DNA of 64,000 nucleotides from Persicaria tinctoria. Its lineage: Eukaryota > Streptophyta > Magnoliopsida > Caryophyllales > Polygonaceae. The notes beneath the pieces were generated by a model. The model searched no databases. It saw only the letters and a program-made list of their open reading frames with translations, and was not told the DNA's origin. Where the stretch lies: NCBI GenBank assembly GCA_037127255.1, contig JBANSL010000002.1, forward strand, positions 96,936,519-97,000,518, written 5' to 3'. Positions 22,519 through 34,769 of the stretch are shown here, piece after piece (positions within the stretch are counted from its first letter, which is position 1; every line of letters begins with the position of its first letter). Position numbers and translations under genes: made by a program.

Positions 22519-23842
22519 ATGTGGCAACAACAGGCCTACCGGAAAAATGACGTGGAGGCCGCCGGAGGGGCTCAGCCGCTCTACCCGACGATGATGGAGT
22601 CGCCGGAGCTCCGGTGGTCCTTCATCAGGAAGATCTACTCCATCATCGCTCTTCAGCTTCTCGCAACAATTGCGGTTGGGGCTGTCGTCGTCTCCGTTCA
22701 CCCCATCGCCCACTTCTTCGTCTCCTCCCCCGCCGGCCTCGCTCTCTACATCGTCCTCATCATCACGCCTTTCATAGGTTCGTTCAATTGATCATCCCCT
22801 CGTTTTTTGTTCTCGACGAATTTCGGATTCATTGGCTTCGTTAAATGTAACGGTTTGATTTGTGTTTTTTTGGTCGCAGTGCTGTGTCCGTTGTATTACT
22901 ACCACCAGCGGCATCCGGTGAATTATTTGTTACTCGGCGTTTTCACCATTTCTCTTGCCTTCGCCGTCGGTTTAACTTGTGCCTTTACCAGCGGTAAGTT
23001 CTCCATTCCCGTGATCTTTTCTTTTTTCTGTTGCACTCAATTCCGTCACATATCAGAGTAATTTGCAGCGATCTGTCCTAGGTGAGGTTTAATTGAAACT
23101 CTTGAAAATGGAAACTGAGGTTATTGCCACGAGGCCCACGAAATTATTCTTTTGTGACGGAGTTAGGATGATCTTAGTAAAAGTACCTGAGAGCATGATT
23201 TTGGGTAACCGTTACTTTACTAAATGTAAGAAAATCTGTCACGTTTTGTGTTTTTCTTGAGTTTGTGACATTATATACACACCTAAAGTTTACTTGGATA
23301 AATGAAGTTGGTTGGTTGTTGTGATTCGTCGTGCGAGCTACTCGTAATGATGATGAAAATAAATTTGTGAAATTGTGACATTATATGTACACCAAATCAA
23401 TCCGTTACTATGCATAACTTCCGTCGCATAGTTGTGATGAAAATCTCTTACGGAAATCGTCTCACTATGTCTTTTAGGGAAAGTGATCTTAGAATCAGTA
23501 ATACTGACTGCAGCAGTGGTGGTGAGCCTCACCCTATACACCTTCTGGGCAGCCAAGAAAGGCTACGACTTCAACTTCCTCGGCCCCTTCCTCTTTGGAG
23601 CCGTCTTCGTATTGTTCCTCTTCGCATTTATCCAAATCCTGTTCCCTTTGGGCAGGATCTCCGTCATGATCTATGGATGCTTAGCCTCCATCATCTTCTG
23701 CGGCTACATTGTCTACGACACTGATAACTTGATCAAGCGTTACACTTACGACGAGTACATATGGGCCGCCGTCGCTTTGTATTTGGATATCATCAACCTC
23801 TTCCTCTCTCTTCTCACTGTATTCAGAGCTGCCGAAAGTTAA
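22519..23842 (+). CDS. LIFEGUARD/BI1-like membrane protein (TMBIM family)
   Basis: Three exons, 22519-22777, 22880-22993 and 23478-23842, give 245 residues with clean GT-AG introns. The protein matches plant LIFEGUARD (LFG) proteins of the Bax-inhibitor-1/TMBIM family, which sit in ER or other internal membranes and modulate cell death and calcium leak. Seen in the sequence: a short hydrophilic N-terminus (residues 1-35), RWSFIRKIYSIIALQLL leading into the first membrane segment, and about seven hydrophobic segments in all. The family signature GRISVMIYGCLASIIFCGYIVYDTDNLI is near residues 180-208, followed by DEYIWAAVALYLDIINLFL, and the protein ends FRAAES. Length is normal for the family (about 240). 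Which LFG paralogue it is cannot be told from this sequence alone. Confidence 0.93.
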
Positions 23843-24348
23843 GTTCGTTCTAACAAAATGTTATTTTGAGAGTTCCGTGATGCAACTACTGAACTACATG
23901 TAAATCTTGCTCTTAAATGTTTTGGGCTGTAATGAGATGATCTTTGTTATCCCGGCCCAGTTATAATGGGCCGAAAATCATCACTCTTTTCTGGGAATTT
24001 GGGCCCAACACATTGTATAAATGTATAGCAATTCATGCTCTTTCATGTAAACTTATTCTTTACAATTTAGTGGAAAAAAACCCTAATCTTTGGGTTGTAG
24101 CGCTTAATAATCTGAACTATAAAAAATGTGGCTATTATGCAAATTCAAATAATTATCTTTAAATTTAAATTAATTACAAAACATTTCCAAAATAAATTTT
24201 ATTTATAAAAATCATCACTTCTAATATAAATAAAAATATTCTAAAATCAAAGTTAAATTAATTATAAAAATGATCTTAAACCATATAAATATAACTTTTT
24301 AAAAAATTAATTTGATTATTTACGTATCATTTAAACTTGGATTTTTTA
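23843..24348. other. LIFEGUARD 3' UTR and AT-rich spacer
   Basis: About 100-150 bases of likely 3' UTR follow the stop. The rest is AT-rich with no recognised feature up to the edge of the Mutator-like element. Confidence 0.5.
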
Positions 24349-24993
24349 GGTAAGTGTCCAAAAAATGGGGGCTGTTTTGCTAAATGTCCATTTTTATAAA
24401 CCCTTTTGCAAAATGTCCATTATTGACATTTTTGCCCCTCTACTAAACTCCTTTTTTTTTTTCCTTCCTGTTTCTTATTCTCGTCTTCTTCCCGATGGAG
24501 TTGTTTCTCTGTCGAAATTCAAGCCACACGATCAGCTCCGTCTCCTCCCATCTGCTGCCATCCACTCCACACCGATTGCATCAACGGGTGGCTCACTAAC
24601 AACCAGATCGACCGGTGTGGTGTGCAGATCGTCCATCATCCTCTCATAATCGGAGGTCTCGTTCAACTAAATTCTCGACGACGGTATCTCAGGAAGTAGC
24701 GGAATCCGTAGCGGCGGAGGTCTCCGCCGGAGACAAGAGTAGAAGGACGGACGGATCGAATATCAATTTAGCGGAATCTGTAGCGGAGGTCTCCGCCGGA
24801 GGTTGGTGATGGAGCTTGTTGAAAGCTTCGTTTTCTCTCTCCTCCTCTTTTCAGAGTTCTAGAATGTGCTAGTTTACCTTTTTTTTAATTCATTTCCTAA
24901 CATTTTAATGACATGTCACCAAAAAAAAAACAAGAAAAAAAGATGAAGCGGCTAGTTATTGGTCTGAAGATTGCACCAAAGGCCTATGTAATA

Positions 24994-25222
24994 CTCCCTC
25001 CGTTTCAAAATAAAAGTCATTTGACTTTTTTCACGTTGTTTAAGGAGGTAAAAACTCTATAAAATATTATTTTTTAAATCAATTTTTTTTCATAAATAGA
25101 CACTTATTACTAATAAGTATCTATTTATGGAAAAAAATTGATTAAAAAAATAATATTTCATAGAGTTTTTACCTCCTTAAAAAACGTGAAAAAAGTCAAG
25201 CGACTTTTATTTTGAAACTTTG
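24994..25222. mobile_element. Stowaway-like MITE with eroded right end
   Basis: CTCCCTCCGTTTCAAAATAAAAGTC at the left (TA at 24992-24993) is matched inverted by GACTTTTATTTTGAAAC at the right; the last GGAGGGAG bases are missing. Confidence 0.65.
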
Positions 25223-25309
25223 ATCTTGCCTTTTCACTCCACTTTTCCTTATCTGCATTTTCCACTCCATTTTTCAAACAAAAAATAATAAAGATATTTT
25301 ATATTTTTA

Positions 25310-27230
25310 TTAAGGTGACACTAGTGGTGACATTATCAAAGACAAAGGATAAAGCTACCTAATAGACACCACATTTTTGCCACAAATAAAGTTGTCACCA
25401 CATTTGACAAAAAAAATTACCTTTTTTTATGAGACCAGTGTCACCACCCTTATCAACGATGATACCGCTGGTAACACATGGGGTGACAACTTTTTTTGTT
25501 GTTGATAACTTCTTCTTTTTTACAATTTTTATTGGGGGCAACATTTCATCAACAAATTCAATCACTTCCAAAGTGTTATATATTAGTGGTGTCACCACCC
25601 TACAAACAGTGAAACCACTGTTATCACCAGAGGAAAACCCTAGGACAAAGGGGAAAAAACCTTATAGAGGATAATGCTAGCCAAACAAAAATTTGGTGGT
25701 GTCACCACCATAAAAACAGTGTCACCACAACTACTGTGAAACAACTACTGTCATCGCATATTCAAATCACTTCCAAAGTGTTATTAGTGGTGTAACCGTA
25801 GTGAAACAACTACTGTCACCAGAGGAAAGTACTAGGATAAAGGGAGAAAAAACCTTATAGAGTACTAACGAAAAGAAAATTTGGTTATGTCACCACCATA
25901 AAACAGTGTCACCACAAGTGTACAAAGTGGTGTAAAGTGGTGTCACCACCAGTGTAGCAAGGGAAATAATGATCAAGTGTTATTAGTGGTGTAACCAAGG
26001 AAAAATAGTGTCACCACTGCTGTCACCAAAAATAAAAACCCTAAGACAAGGAAAAGTGTTATTAGTAGTGTCACCACAAGTGTACAAAGTGGTGTCACCA
26101 CCAATGTACCAAGGAAAAGAATGTTAAGTGTTATTATTGGTGTCTTCAAGGTATAAATAGTGTTACCACTGCTGTCACCAAAGAAAAGACTCTAGCACAA
26201 GGGAAAATGTTATTAGTAGTGTCACTACTGTCACCAAAAGAAAAAAAAACATAGGACAAAGGAAAGTGTTATTATCAGTGTCACCACAATAAAAAAAAGT
26301 AATCACTACTGTCACCAAAAGAAAAAAAACTCTAGGACAAGGTAAAATGTTATTAGTAGTGTCACCACAATAAAAAATTTGTCACCAAAGGAACTCGATC
26401 TAGGACAAAGAAAAATGTTATTAGTAGTGTCATCACTCATCACAATAAAAAAAAATGTATCAACTGTTGTCACCAAAGGAAAACAATACTTCGTTAAGAG
26501 ATGAATGACTAAGTGTGTTAATAGTGGTGTCACCAACACAAAAACAGTGTCACCACGAGTGTACCAAGTGTTGTCACCACCAGTGTACTAAGAGAAACAA
26601 TGGTCAAGTGTTATTAGTCGTGCCACCAAGTAAAAACAGTGTAATCACTTCTGTCACCAAAGGAAAACCCTAGGACAAGGGAAGCACAAACACTAAGGAG
26701 TTAATGTTAAGCAAAAGAATATGTGCTGTTCAGAATATGTCATCACAATAGTGTCACCACTGCTGTCACAAAAGGAAAAAATCATGACAAAGGAAGCACA
26801 AGTCCTAGAGAGGCTAATGCTAAGGAAAACTATTGTTGTCAGCAAAGAAAAACCCTAGAATAAGTGTTATTAGTTGTGTCACCACCCTTGGTGACAACTT
26901 TTTTTTAATGATGACAGTGTCACCAGAGTGGTGACACTGCTAGTGACACATGTGAGGACAACTAAAATTCTAGGATAAGGAGAGTATAAATTTTAACATT
27001 GTGTCACCAATAAATTTTAAAAGTGTGTAACCGACAAGCGACATGGTTGGTGACACTTTCTTTTAGATTAGAAGTTTCATTTTTTTATTGACAACTTTTT
27101 TTTACGGTTGTATTGTGAGTTCAATGTCATCACCCTTATTATTGATGACACATGTATTGACACATTTTTTTACAACTTTTTTTAACAAGATCACTATCAC
27201 CCTTATAAATTATAATTGGTGACACCTATA
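25310..27230. repeat. TGTCACC minisatellite of about 1.9 kb
   Basis: GTGTCACCAC and variants recur dozens of times, often arranged as 'AGTGTTATTAGTGGTGTCACCAC ... GTGTCACCACTGCTGTCACCAAAGGAAAA ... CCTAGGACAAGG'. This gives a loose higher-order unit of roughly 90-120 bases. The array is degenerate, more so towards 27000. The frames within it are not genes. Confidence 0.75.
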
Positions 27231-27649
27231 TATGTGGTGCTCGGTCATATTTTGAATCTTAATACTCCGTAAGATATAAGATGCATATCCCTATCTCATA
27301 TCAATTATACTGGTTCTTGGATTGCTTGATTGGCATTTCAACCCAAATTTATATTGACATTTTAAAACCACCATAGGCTGATTACATCGATAGACCACCC
27401 CATGGATTACACCGATAGACCACCTCATGGAGACCTGCAAAGCCTGATTACTCTACAATCAACATTTTAAAAGCACCACAACCTGATTGCTTGATGCAAC
27501 TGTAATCAACATAGCACGGAGACCTGCAAAGCCTCAACAGCGAGATTTTTCATCAGAGCCTGATTACTCTAATAGACCACCTCATTGGTCACATCTGATG
27601 AATCAATTTCCAATTCATGTCATCAACATCGAAACCCCCATTTCTCAAA

Positions 27650-28190
27650 ATATAAATATGCATTGTTTGTGCAAAAATGTACCTCTGGCTTTGGCTATTG
27701 TCATCACACAACGGAAGAGACAGAGAAGGGGATGGGAAGCTGCGAGAGGCACTCCTCGCAGGCGGAGTGGCTGCAGGCCAACAACGAGGGGTGACAGCAT
27801 CGCCGTCTTAGGGTTCCGGCAGATCTGGCACTTCGGCGCGCCTTCATCGATGGAGCTCCAGATATGGCATCGGAAAGCTTCGAGTTTGGCCTCCAATGGA
27901 GGATAGAGAGAAGACGGCGGACAGCGGGCAGCGGCGGAGCTGCTGGATGCTGCGAATAACCGAAGCCACGAGCAACATTCTGGAACTGAACTGTTGCAAT
28001 GGATGACCTCCGGTGAGCCGCATCTTCAACGTCAATTCGCGATTGCTGTCACCATCCCTCTCTCTCCGTGAAATCTCCCTCAGATCACTCCCTTCTCCCG
28101 CCGGCGCTCCTTTTCCTCCTCCCTTCTCTATTTGAGCGGCCCTCGAAAATATCCGGAGGAGATTAGAATGGAGGTAGAATCAGAGAGAAC
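27650..28190. other. GC-rich gene-like segment in the Mutator-like element
   Basis: The base composition changes sharply from the AT-rich surroundings, with GAGATGG, CGGCGG and CTCTCC patterns. Open frames exist on both strands (for example 27487-27906 plus, 27896-27645 minus), but I recognise no protein. It could be a captured and decayed gene fragment. Confidence 0.3.
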
Positions 28191-28318
28191 GGGAAGGGTA
28201 TAAGGGATAATTAAAACGAGGGTAGTATTGGTATTATGAAAATATTTTGGACATTTAGCAAAAGGTGATTTTAGTTGGACATTTTGCAAAAGAGGGTTGG
28301 CAAAATGGATATTTTGCC

Positions 28319-29675
28319 AAATATTTTCTTTAAACTTCTACTCGCAATTGATCTAATAAGCGATTTAGGGCGATCTTATGAGCAAAACTAGCACAAAATG
28401 TCAGTTAAGCATGCATTATATTTTATTTTAAACCTGACAATTAGGGTAGTTTGTTATCTATTGTCCTTCACCTCTTGTTGGAAAACTGAAGACCAATTTT
28501 AAGGGAACTAAATGTGGGTGAGTAAACGCTCCCATTATCCCCTAAAAACCAGTTAGCAATAAAAGATAAGCTTTTAAAAATATTGCTTTACAAATTAATT
28601 ATAAACCCGTACAAAAATCCTCTTTATAAACCACCTTCCAAAAGGCCTCCACAATCAATGTGGGATGAGAAAAGTTTAAAACCTTTAATAAAAACCCTCC
28701 GTTCAAGCATTATTTTCAACAAAGGCTTGCGTATGTTTGTATAATATGTGTCTCTGTTTTGATTTTGTTTCAGACTAGGATCTCAATTTTCAGATTAGGT
28801 TGTCATCCAGATTAAGGAATTACTAATTAGAGACAAGAAGCCGAAGGTTTTTTATAAACTAGTTATGAAATGATTTTTTAGGTTTGGTGTATAAATTTCA
28901 TTCAAATTTCCATGCTAATCATTTTTTATTTTTTTGGTTTGTCGCAATTCATGTGTCCTTTAATTGATTTATAAAATAATAATGATATAATATGATTAAA
29001 ATGGAGATTTATAATCTGAATAATTAAGGTAATTATAGTGATTTGCTAGAAGCCAACTATAATTTATGGATTAAATTTAATTTAATCTATTGCTATTTTA
29101 TTTCGGTCCTATAAGGTCACACACAAAAGAGTATTTGGAATTGGATAATTGGTTAATGATAATAATAAGTTATTATTATTGACATAATATCTTTATGGAA
29201 ATATGTTGTGGATAGAAGATAAAAGATAAATGTAACTCATTAGGAATAAGTTTGACCTAATTTGTGCATTATATAAAGAGACCTATAAGGAATAAGTCTT
29301 AAGCAAGTTTTGGACATTGTGCATCTTTTCTTCTTCCACCAAAAATCACTAGCATCCCTAAAGTGTTAGGTGTGAGTTGCAAACCTTCGATCTTTCGTTA
29401 TAGCAAACGGACACAAGGAGATCCAATCTCGTGCTCATGTGGACCAAGTAGGGAAGTCGCGATTGAGACCCTCTTCTCCAAAGGTGAATCCGAATCAAAG
29501 TTCCGCACAAGAAATGTATGACTTTTTCTTCTATATTGTTCATATCGATTCATGCATGAGATCCTAAAATAGATGTTAAAAAATAGTTTTTTATAATTCG
29601 GCTGCGCATCTAATTTTCCTACACAATTTCCATCTTCCAAAGTCATTCGCCTCCAATTTTCCTGTAGTAATCATA
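28319..29675. other. intergenic, possible LTR-like fragment
   Basis: No gene was seen. 28930-29640 has an LTR-like arrangement: AT-rich sequence, a TATATAAAGAGACC TATA-type motif near 29272, then a leader-like segment. I could not find paired TG/CA ends or a 5-bp duplication, so this stays tentative. Confidence 0.3.
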
Positions 29676-30023
29676 CTCCCTCTCCTAAGTATATATGATG
29701 TTTTAGGAAAAAATAATTTGATCACAAATTTAAATTTTTTTAGCCTATTTAATTTCTCCTAATTTCTTTTCAATATCCCACTAAATGACATGGTCAGATA
29801 AATGCATAATTTTGATCCCAAAGGTATTACTCCGTACTCCAACCTCTATTATTTTAGTTTTAAAATTTACTCCACTTTTACCATTAATTACAAGGGCTAA
29901 AAGTGATAATTTTCTTTTTAGTTACTAATTCTAGAAAACTTTATCCAATATCTCATCGAGTACAATTTTCCCCAATTAGGTGTGTCAAGAGCTTAAACAT
30001 CATATATATTTAATCGGAGGGAT
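29676..30023. mobile_element. Stowaway-like MITE
   Basis: CTCCCTCTCCTAAGTATATATGATGTTT at the left pairs inverted with AAACATCATATATATTTAATCGGAGGGA at the right, and TA flanks at 29674-29675 and 30024-30025. Length is 348 bp. Confidence 0.6.
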
Positions 30024-30025
30024 TA

Positions 30026-30703
30026 TAAAACAAGAAGTTATTAGATCAAATTGAAAGATTCTATGATTGCATTCAACAAAAAAATACATATTTTTATCAA
30101 AGATAAGCCTACCTCATGATACTCCTATGAATCAAGAAGAGGAATCCTGTCATTCGGGATTGCGATGTAGCTCAACCAAAACAGATTTGCAACCAAATTT
30201 GGAAATGTTATGTCTATTAAAACCCGAAACTGCTAGTGATTCACTGCAAGTCGAGACGGGCCTACGACCCAAATAAGATTTTGCACCTTAGTATTTGTCT
30301 CACCTATGTTGTTCTAATTTGTCACTTAGATGTGCTACACAATTGCGCAAGAATATGAGGGTCTCAAAGTGGTTGTTACTTTATGAGTGTTGTTCATTAC
30401 GACATCTAGCTCACAGAATCTACCCAACAACCTTCTCTTTGAACCTATTTTAACCTATTTATTTAGAAGCACCACTAGAAAGTCCAGGTTCGTTATGGCT
30501 AACAGCTAATACATCTTCAGTATGAAATGATCCACTATTATCTGACTAGATAAGAAATAGGAAGCCATCAACAACTGCTTTTGGAGCTCCCGAATCGTAG
30601 ACAAATCAATGCAATCAATCGATATTTTGGCTTGGGAGGAGGAAGTGTGGTTGAGGTTGAACAACTTGTTGATGATCGCCCACAACTATCTAAAGTCATC
30701 CGC
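30026..30703. other. intergenic, no supported gene
   Basis: Short unrelated frames only. No recognisable domain or repeat end. Confidence 0.4.
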
Positions 30704-31051
30704 TCACAAGTTTTGCTTGTGCACTCCATCTTGCAACTCTAAGCAAACTAGGCTGCCCCTACCTCCATTATGTAAAACCAATGCGTACTCATTGATTATC
30801 CAAGGTAATCTACTCTCTTCATCTATATAAACAAGTCCATATCCATCATATAAAACCAATGTGTGCTCGTTGATTATCCAACGCAATCTACTCACTTTCT
30901 CCATATAAACAAGTCCACCTATAATCTCTTCCATCACTTGTTGGAATTCGTGAATAACGGGGGATTTATGACCGGTAACAAGCCTATGCCCAATTGCGTA
31001 CTCGGCTACTCTAGTAGTGAAGGGCGAATACACCTGAGCACCGAGATTCAT
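30704..31051 (-). other. unrecognised minus-strand open frame with an in-frame 78-bp duplication
   Basis: The 115-residue frame contains a direct duplication of 26 residues (GLVYMEKVSRLRWIINE and GLVYIDEESRLPWIINE). The DNA copies are 30773-30850 and 30851-30928. Its N-terminal part lies in the first unit of the tandem array of about 640 bp. I do not recognise the protein. It may be a fragment of a larger repeat-borne gene or a chance frame. Confidence 0.25.
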
Positions 31052-32855
31052 CTCATCGCGAGTATAGCTAACCTTGGTCGAAGGAAAACCACAACGTTTC
31101 TCAGGTATGTTATCCTATTGTGATATGGGTAGGGCTTGAAAAGAAAGAGTTGTTGTGATATAATTAGGGTTTAAATAACTTATAAATCACTCTGAACATC
31201 CTTACTATATCCGATGTGAGATGAGGTGTTACAATCTCACTCACTTAAAGCACTAACATGCGTAGGGATTGAATCACTTGTATATCGCTCCGAACATCCT
31301 TATTATATCCGATGTTGGACGAGGGTCTTACAACGGTATCCTCGAAGATCAAGAACGTAAAGATCGGCCTCCCATTAGCATCCAAATTAAAGATCTCATA
31401 TTCTTCCAAATTTGAGGCTCTTGACCCTTGTCTCTATCTACGCGTTAAAACAATGTGAAAGAAAATAACCAATAAAAAGACTTTAAATTAGAAGGGGTGT
31501 ATGCATATAATAGAGTTATTATTTTAGGATTGTTCATTGAGATTTAGCAGAAACTTGCTTTTAGTTGTTAGTAGAGTTATTATTCGTAAAGAACCGGGGA
31601 TTTATGACCGGTAACAAGCCTATGCCCAATTGCGTACTCGGCTACTATAGTAGTGAAGGGCGAATACACCCGAGCACCGAGATTCATCTCATCGCGAGTA
31701 TAGCTAACCTTGATCGAAGGAAAACCACAACATTTCTCAGGTCCGTTATCCTCTTGTGATATGGGTAAGGCTTGAAAAGAAATAGTTGTTGTGATATAAT
31801 TAGGGTTTAAACCACTTATAAATCACTCTGAACATCCTTACTATATTCGATGTGAAATGAAGTGTTACAATCTCACTCACTTAAAGCACTGACATGTGCG
31901 GGGCTTGAATCGCTTGTAAATCGCTTCGAACATCCTTATTATATCCGATGTTGGACGGGGGTCTTACATTGGTATCCTCGAAGATCAAGAGCGTAAAGAC
32001 CGGCCTCCCATTAGCATCCAAATCAAAGATCTCATATCCTTCCAATTCAAATTTAAGACTCTCGACCCTCGTTGTCTCTATCTACGCATTAAAACCATGT
32101 GAAAGAAAATAACCAATAAAAAGACTTTAAATTAGAAGGGGGTGTATGCATATAATATAGAGCTATTATGTTAGGATTGTTCATCGAGATTGAGCATAAA
32201 CTTGCTTTTAGTTGTTAGTAGAGTTATTATTCGTGAAGAACGGGGGATTTATAACCGGTAACAAGCCTATGCCCAATTGCGTACTCGGCTACTATAGTAG
32301 TGAAGGACGAATACACCCGGGGTTCATCTCATCGCGAGTATAGCTAACCTTGGTCGAAGGAAAACCACAATGTTTCTAAGGTCCGTTATCCTCTTGTGAT
32401 ATGGGTAAGGCTTGAAAAGAAATAGTTGTGATATAATTAGGGTTTAAATCACTTATAAATCACTCTGAACATCCTTATACTATATTCGATGTGAAATGAG
32501 GGTTACAATCTCACTCACTTAAAGCACTGACATGTGTAGGGCTTGAATCGCTTATAAATCGCTCCGAACATCCTTATTATATCTGATGTTGGACGGGGGT
32601 CTTACAATGGTATCCTCGAAGATCAAGAACGTAAAGACCGGCCTCCCATTAGCATCCAAATAAAAGATCTCATATCCTTCCAAATTTGAGACTCTCGACC
32701 CTCGTTGTCTCTATCTACGCGTTAAAACCATGTGAAAGAAAATAACCAATAAATAGACTTTAAATTAGAAGGGGATGTATGCATATAATAGAGCTATTAT
32801 TTTAGGATTGTTCATTGAGATTGAGCAGAAACTTGTTTTTAGTTGTTAGTGGAGG
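30947..32855. repeat. three tandem copies of a unit of about 640 bp
   Basis: Units start at about 30947, 31583 and 32230 (periods 636 and 647). Each opens TTCGTGAAGAACGGGGGATTTATGACC-like. It then carries GGTAACAAGCCTATGCCC, TAGGGTTTAAA, two related ATCCGATGTGRGATGAGG/ATCCGATGTTGGACG segments and GGCCTCCCATTAGCATCCAAAT, and ends TTAGTTGTTAGTRGAG. The second and third copies look slightly closer to each other than to the first. The GATGTGGGATGAGG-type motif is common in plant LTR-derived repeats, so these may be tandem LTR fragments. Confidence 0.75.
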
Positions 32856-33828
32856 GTTTCTTATCTGCAAGAACATATTTGAATATGATATATCAACAAA
32901 ATAAATATAACTGAACTTAGAAACCTACCGAAACTATAAAACATTTGTCATGGAATGCGATTTCATAAGAGGTTAACATTCAAACAGAAATTTGAATTAA
33001 CTTCAAAAGCTCGTATGAATTGCGATGGTGGATTGAGTTCAAATTCGAAAAGGGTTGTAGGTCGAGCTTGAAATGTGAACGGAATCACAAAATGAATATG
33101 CCAATGAATTTCTATTGAAGAGGTGATTCAATTCATATAATCAATTTGTTCTTTCAACCTTATCCCCCACATCAGTTTGATGAATTTTCAGAATTAGGGT
33201 TTGTGAATTTGGATGGAATTGGGGATTGATTCATCCATTAATTCAAGATTTGTCCACGTTTTTTATAGGGTGAAATTGATAACAAAGTTGTAAAGTGTGG
33301 CACTTGGGGTTTGTTGAATGTTTCACACACATTATTCAGTTGCATATTCAACTTAGATGTGTAACTGTATCCATGTTGTGACCAAGTGCTTGTGTTTGCA
33401 TCAATTAAATACTTGTGAGTAGCTTGACCTAACTTATGAATGACACCCATTGCAGCATCAAAGTCTAACTTGGTAGTTGGTACTAACGTACTCTTGCAAC
33501 AACCCATAATACATCTTTAAATGCTTTTATTAGACACCTAGCTTTGAAGTTATTGTACAAGTACCTCACATAGTCACATGTGGATTCGTTATTCACCTAA
33601 CAATGGTTTTTTATTTGAACATTGAATAGATTGTGGGATTAAGATAAATTAATTTTTTATTAAGAAAAATAAAGATCTTGTGATATTTTTAGTAACCTTT
33701 TTATAAAAAAAATATTTACTTATAAAATTTATATGGTATAAGGTAGTTTTATAATTAATTCAAATGTGAATTTAGATAATACTAGTAATGACTTAGTGAT
33801 AGATTTTGAGAATAAAAATTATTTAGGC
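32856..33828. other. intergenic with one weak minus-strand frame
   Basis: The minus-strand frame 33507-33238 (89 residues, beginning MGCCKSTLVPTTKLDFD) contains NNVCETFN, which slightly resembles the NN(M/L)SE(T/S)FN motif of plant MULE transposases. Nothing else in it supports that. Otherwise AT-rich and featureless. Confidence 0.25.
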
Positions 33829-34084
33829 TTTTTTTTAATAAGGTAATAATTCGAAGGTCAGACATGCCTGACTCATCGAGAGGCTGACAAAGTCGGCAGA
33901 CGACGAACCGTCAAACATACAACCTAAAAAGATAGTAATACAGACAACAAGCGAAATGAAACAAGCAGAAATAAACTCTACAACAAGACGACCCAAGAAG
34001 ACCAACTCCCAAGAAAGTTGAGGACGCCGTCGAAGAACGAAACCAAACACCACCGAACAATGGCACCGCGGGCCAGCGGTACAA
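33829..34084 (-). mobile_element. 1.3 kb retroposon family, copy 2 (5'-truncated)
   Basis: A T run at 33829-33836 marks the poly(A) tail. The following 250 bases match the 3' end of copy 1, including the CTGCCGACTTTGTC stem-loop region and the GTACCGCTGGCCCGCGGT segment, where similarity stops. 5' truncation is usual for LINE-driven retroposition. No clear target duplication was found. Confidence 0.65.
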
Positions 34085-34404
34085 CATACTATTTTTTGTA
34101 AGAAGTGATTTTTTTTAAAATAAATATTGTTTTGGAGATGTTTTGTAATTAATTTGAATTTAAGGGCAACCTAAGGCTATTTTTTGTAATTAATTTGAAT
34201 TTGAAGGTAATTATTTGTATTGGAATGTATGTTTCGGCTATTTTATGCAACCAAGTAAATATTTGAGGCTATTTTATGCATTTTTAATAGTTCATGCTAT
34301 TGAGCGCAATAACCCATAAAGTTTGGGCTATTTTTTTTTTCTTGCAATTTTCCCTAAAATTTATCGATTTATTAGTTACTATAATTTAATGTTTACAACA
34401 AAAT

Positions 34405-34604
34405 ATCATGTTGATCTCTCATACTGCTTCCGAGAGATTAACAAAAGCACCGACCACATCTCTAGCTCGCCTCTTCGAGACTGCTGCCTTCCCAGGTGTT
34501 CAGAAAAATAGACATCTTTGTATTCTCATCCGCAAGAATGCTTTTGGATGGTGGTCTAGTAGGGACTAGCCTCATCCAAATCCTTACTTGTATCAAAAAA
34601 AAAA
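34405..34604 (+). mobile_element. short LINE 3' tail (RNase H end)
   Basis: The segment reads like the end of the LINE RNase H domain at 59750-59900: a CATCCGCAAGAATGCTTTTGGATGGTGGTC region against CATCCGCAAAGATGCCCTTGGGTGGTGGTC, then a poly(A) run near 34592-34604. It is frameshifted and strongly 5'-truncated. Confidence 0.6.
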
Positions 34605-34769
34605 ATTAAGGGATATAAAAATAATTTTAAAAAAATAATAATAAAATAAAGAGATGAATAGTTAATAAAAATAATTATAAAATGATTTAAAAAAATAAAA
34701 CATCTATGATATTATACAATTTATACCTGGATGGTGGGGTTAGTGGGATGATTAATCGGGGTGACAGAT

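Larger units (their letters stand above)
24349..28318. mobile_element. large Mutator-like non-autonomous element (putative)
   Basis: Both ends carry, in opposite orientation, two copies of a 15-base motif TTTTGC(A/T)AAATGTCC about 29 bases apart, then a TGCCCCTC/TACCCTCG segment. The outer borders read GGTAAGTGTCC and, inverted, GGCAAAATATCC. This gives imperfect terminal inverted repeats of about 100 bases, as in plant MULEs. A convincing 9-bp target duplication was not found, so the exact ends are provisional. Inside are GC-rich gene-like stretches (24480-24830 and 27650-28190), a Stowaway MITE (24994-25222) and a long minisatellite. No transposase is visible. Pack-MULE capture of gene fragments is possible but unproven. 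Confidence 0.5.

Noticed and set aside
25310..27230. CRISPR-like array
   Set aside because: The repeats are degenerate and spacers are not unique; this is a plant minisatellite.
33238..33507. MULE transposase fragment (NNVCETFN)
   Set aside because: Only a short motif matches; no catalytic DDE or zinc-finger region is seen, so I list it only as a weak frame.
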